A stretch of DNA of 7,066 bases from Pseudomonadota bacterium (GTDB taxonomy: Bacteria; Pseudomonadota; Gammaproteobacteria; Steroidobacterales; Steroidobacteraceae), in NCBI GenBank assembly GCA_021826035.1, contig JAKBBE010000137.1, forward strand, positions 1 through 7,066, written 5' to 3'. A program made the translations under genes and the position numbers. Under the pieces are notes generated by a model, which was not told the origin of the DNA, did no database searches, and saw nothing but the letters and a program-made list of their open reading frames with translations. The stretch's first letter is position 1. Each line of letters begins with the position of its first letter. Shown in pieces: positions 5,353 through 7,066 of this stretch.

Positions 5353-7046
5353 GCCGCCTCCGCCTCTGAGTCGGCCTCGGCCTCGGTCCCGTAGAGCCGC
5401 GCCTTGAAGGGAGCGAGTCCAATCCGTCGGTAACACTCGAGAAAGGTTTCCTCCTCGTCGCTGCGCCGTTCGAGGTAGGTGTGGATCAGTCGCTCGATCC
5501 CCTCGGCGATTTCGCTGCGGGCGAGCGCACGGCCGACGCGCTCGCCGATCGACGCGTCGTTGCCGGGGCTGCCGCCGAGGGTGACCTGGTACCACTCCTC
5601 ACCATGCTTGTCGACGCCGAGAATGCCGATGTGCCCGACACTGTGATGGCCGCAGCCGTTCATGCAGCCGCTCATGGTGATGCGGATCGGACCGATGTCG
5701 TACTGCGCCTCGAGCGAATCAAAACGTCGATAGATCTCGTGCGTGACGCCGATCGTGCCGGCATTGGCCAGACCACAGAAATCAAGTCCCGGGCAGGCGA
5801 CGATGTCGGTGGTGAGCCCGATGTTGGGCGTGGCGAGCCGTGCCGCCTCGAGCTGCAACCACAGCGCATGCAGATCGCGCTCGGCCACGTCCGGCAGGAC
5901 GAGGTTCTGATCGTACGTGGCGCGCAGCTCGCCGAAACTGTACGCGTCGGCGAGCTCCGCAAGCGCCTCGAACTGCTCGGCGGTGCAGTCCCCTGGGGCC
6001 TGCTCGGGCGCCTTCAGCGATACGAACACCACTCGGTAGCCCGGCATCTTGTGCGCGCGCACGTTGCGCTTCAGCCAGGCGGCAAAGCGCGCATCGTGGG
6101 TTGCCCGTTCCGCGAGGTCCGCTCCGGCCTCGTGCGCCGGGCGGTAGGGCGGGGCGCTGAAGTGCGTGCCCATCCGCTCGATGTCCTCCGGCCACAGTCG
6201 CAGCTGCTCACCCTCGTCGCTGGCGAGGATCTTGGCGTATTCCGTCTCGAGGGCCGCCCGGAAGCGCTCGATGCCCCACTCGCGCAGCACGATCTTGATG
6301 CGCGCCTTGTGGATGTTGTCGCGCCGTCCGAACAGGTTGAACGTGCGCAAAATGGCGCAGGCGTAGATCAGCAGGTCCGATTCGGGCACGAAGCCGTTCA
6401 TCTCCTGCCCGAGCATCGGCAGGCGGCCAAGACCGCCGCCGACGAAGAACCGGTAGCCGATCACCCCGTCGCGCCGCAGCACGTGCACCGCCGCATCGTT
6501 GGTGCGCGTGGCGGCGCGATCAGTGGTTGCGCCGCTGAAGCCAAATTTGAATTTGCGCGGCAGCCAGTAGAACTCCGGATGCAGCGTCACGAACTGGCGC
6601 AACAGCTCGCAGTAGGGGCGTGGATCGACCTGCTCATCGTCGGCCGCCCCGGCGAGGTAGTCGCAGGTGATGTTGCGGGTGTCGTTGCCGCAGGCCTGGA
6701 TGCTGTGCAGCTGTACCTCGGCGAGCTCGGCGAGCAAATCCGGGACCTGCTCGAGCCGCGGCCAGTTCAGCTGGATGTTCTGCCGGGTCGTGAAGTGCGC
6801 GTACCCCTTGTCATAGGCGCGCACCACGTGCGCCATGGCGCGCAGCTGCGCCGAGCCGAGCAGTCCGTACGGCACCGAGATGCGCAGCATCGGTGCGTGA
6901 CGCTGCTGGTACAGCCCGTTGCGCAGGCGCAGCTGGCGAAAATCATCCTCCGGGAGCTCCCCGGCGAGGTAGCGGCGCGTCTGATCGCGAAACTGCTCGG
7001 TGCGCTGGCGCAGCAGCTCGCGGTCGGTCTGATCGTAGCGATACAT
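5349..7046 (-). CDS. cysI: Sulfite reductase hemoprotein (siroheme / 4Fe-4S nitrite/sulfite reductase family)
   Basis: Six-electron reduction of sulfite to sulfide in the cytoplasm using siroheme coupled to a 4Fe-4S cluster. The 565-residue protein starts MYRYDQTDRELL, the usual start of this proteobacterial group (compare MYVYDEYD in the Pseudomonas protein). Two repeats of ferredoxin-like half-domain plus siroheme/cluster domain are visible: first half-domain with HAPMLRISVPYG (50-61) and HFTTRQNIQLNW (84-95), second around 330-400, ending ATPNIGLTTDI. Cluster ligands are C418 and C424 (CPGLDFC), C461 and C465 (CMNGC, followed by GHH). Likely sulfite-binding residues by analogy with the E. 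coli enzyme are R88, R124, K165 and K167. No cysJ adjoins it, unlike enteric cysJIH, so the donor (ferredoxin or another reductase) is unknown. An acidic Glu/Ala tail (554-565) follows the usual end. Nitrite reductase activity cannot be excluded from sequence, but the cys context favours sulfite. No Shine-Dalgarno sequence is seen. Confidence 0.95.
   Translation of the reverse strand: MYRYDQTDRELLRQRTEQFRDQTRRYLAGELPEDDFRQLRLRNGLYQQRHAPMLRISVPYGLLGSAQLRAMAHVVRAYDKGYAHFTTRQNIQLNWPRLEQVPDLLAELAEVQLHSIQACGNDTRNITCDYLAGAADDEQVDPRPYCELLRQFVTLHPEFYWLPRKFKFGFSGATTDRAATRTNDAAVHVLRRDGVIGYRFFVGGGLGRLPMLGQEMNGFVPESDLLIYACAILRTFNLFGRRDNIHKARIKIVLREWGIERFRAALETEYAKILASDEGEQLRLWPEDIERMGTHFSAPPYRPAHEAGADLAERATHDARFAAWLKRNVRAHKMPGYRVVFVSLKAPEQAPGDCTAEQFEALAELADAYSFGELRATYDQNLVLPDVAERDLHALWLQLEAARLATPNIGLTTDIVACPGLDFCGLANAGTIGVTHEIYRRFDSLEAQYDIGPIRITMSGCMNGCGHHSVGHIGILGVDKHGEEWYQVTLGGSPGNDASIGERVGRALARSEIAEGIERLIHTYLERRSDEEETFLECYRRIGLAPFKARLYGTEAEADSEAEAA
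5357..5361 (-). promoter_or_regulatory. Strong Shine-Dalgarno of the DUF934 gene
   Basis: GGAGG on the minus strand, four bases from the ATG at 5352 and lying within the codons for the last residues of CysI. It fixes the DUF934 start and supports coupled translation at the ATGA junction. Confidence 0.7.
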
Positions 7047-7051
7047 GGAGC

Positions 7052-7060
7052 GGACTATAG
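7052..7060 (-). promoter_or_regulatory. Candidate -10 element of the cysI-DUF934 unit
   Basis: Minus-strand CTATAGTCC contains TATAGT, five of six matches to the -10 consensus, ending 7 bases from the cysI ATG (5 bases from the end of the nonamer). The identical nine bases stand ahead of cysH at 2391-2399. The matching -35 would lie beyond the right edge. Standard spacing would put transcription start about one base before the ATG. Confidence 0.45.
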
Positions 7061-7066
7061 GCGCTC

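Overview
The window is a compact sulfate-assimilation (cys) locus from a high-G+C bacterium. The trifunctional CysG, a CysB whose length and ligand residues match the enterobacterial protein, and an iron-sulfur APS-reductase type of CysH together point to a gammaproteobacterium outside the enterics, perhaps Chromatiales- or Nevskiales-like. That placement is inferred from protein resemblance only. Coding density is near total: the longest non-coding stretch is about 109 bases, and no RNA gene, insertion sequence or CRISPR array is visible.

Layout from left to right. Positions 1-2383 hold a minus-strand unit read cysH > cysG > cysK-like, with the cysteine synthase gene cut by the left edge. 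Positions 2384-2492 are the divergent control region between cysH (minus) and cysB (plus). cysB is followed closely on the plus strand by malQ, a 4-alpha-glucanotransferase with no obvious link to sulfur. malQ runs tail to tail into a second minus-strand unit, read cysI > DUF934 gene, which begins about 20 bases from the right edge.

Together the cys genes cover APS to sulfite (CysH), sulfite to sulfide (CysI with siroheme made by CysG) and sulfide to cysteine (the CysK-like enzyme), under the likely control of CysB. Sulfate activation genes (cysD, cysN), transport genes and a flavoprotein cysJ are not in the window. The CysI is of the type found without an adjacent CysJ and next to a DUF934 protein, so its electron donor is unknown from this sequence.

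The most notable features are these. The same nine bases, containing a good -10 hexamer, sit 5 to 7 bases upstream of the cysH and cysI start codons, suggesting near-leaderless co-regulated transcripts. malQ is placed in the cysB transcription unit. malQ has a possible CTG start behind a well-spaced Shine-Dalgarno sequence. The ends of malQ and the DUF934 gene overlap by 15 bases. I found no wholly new system; the rest looks like a normal cys regulon in an unusual arrangement.
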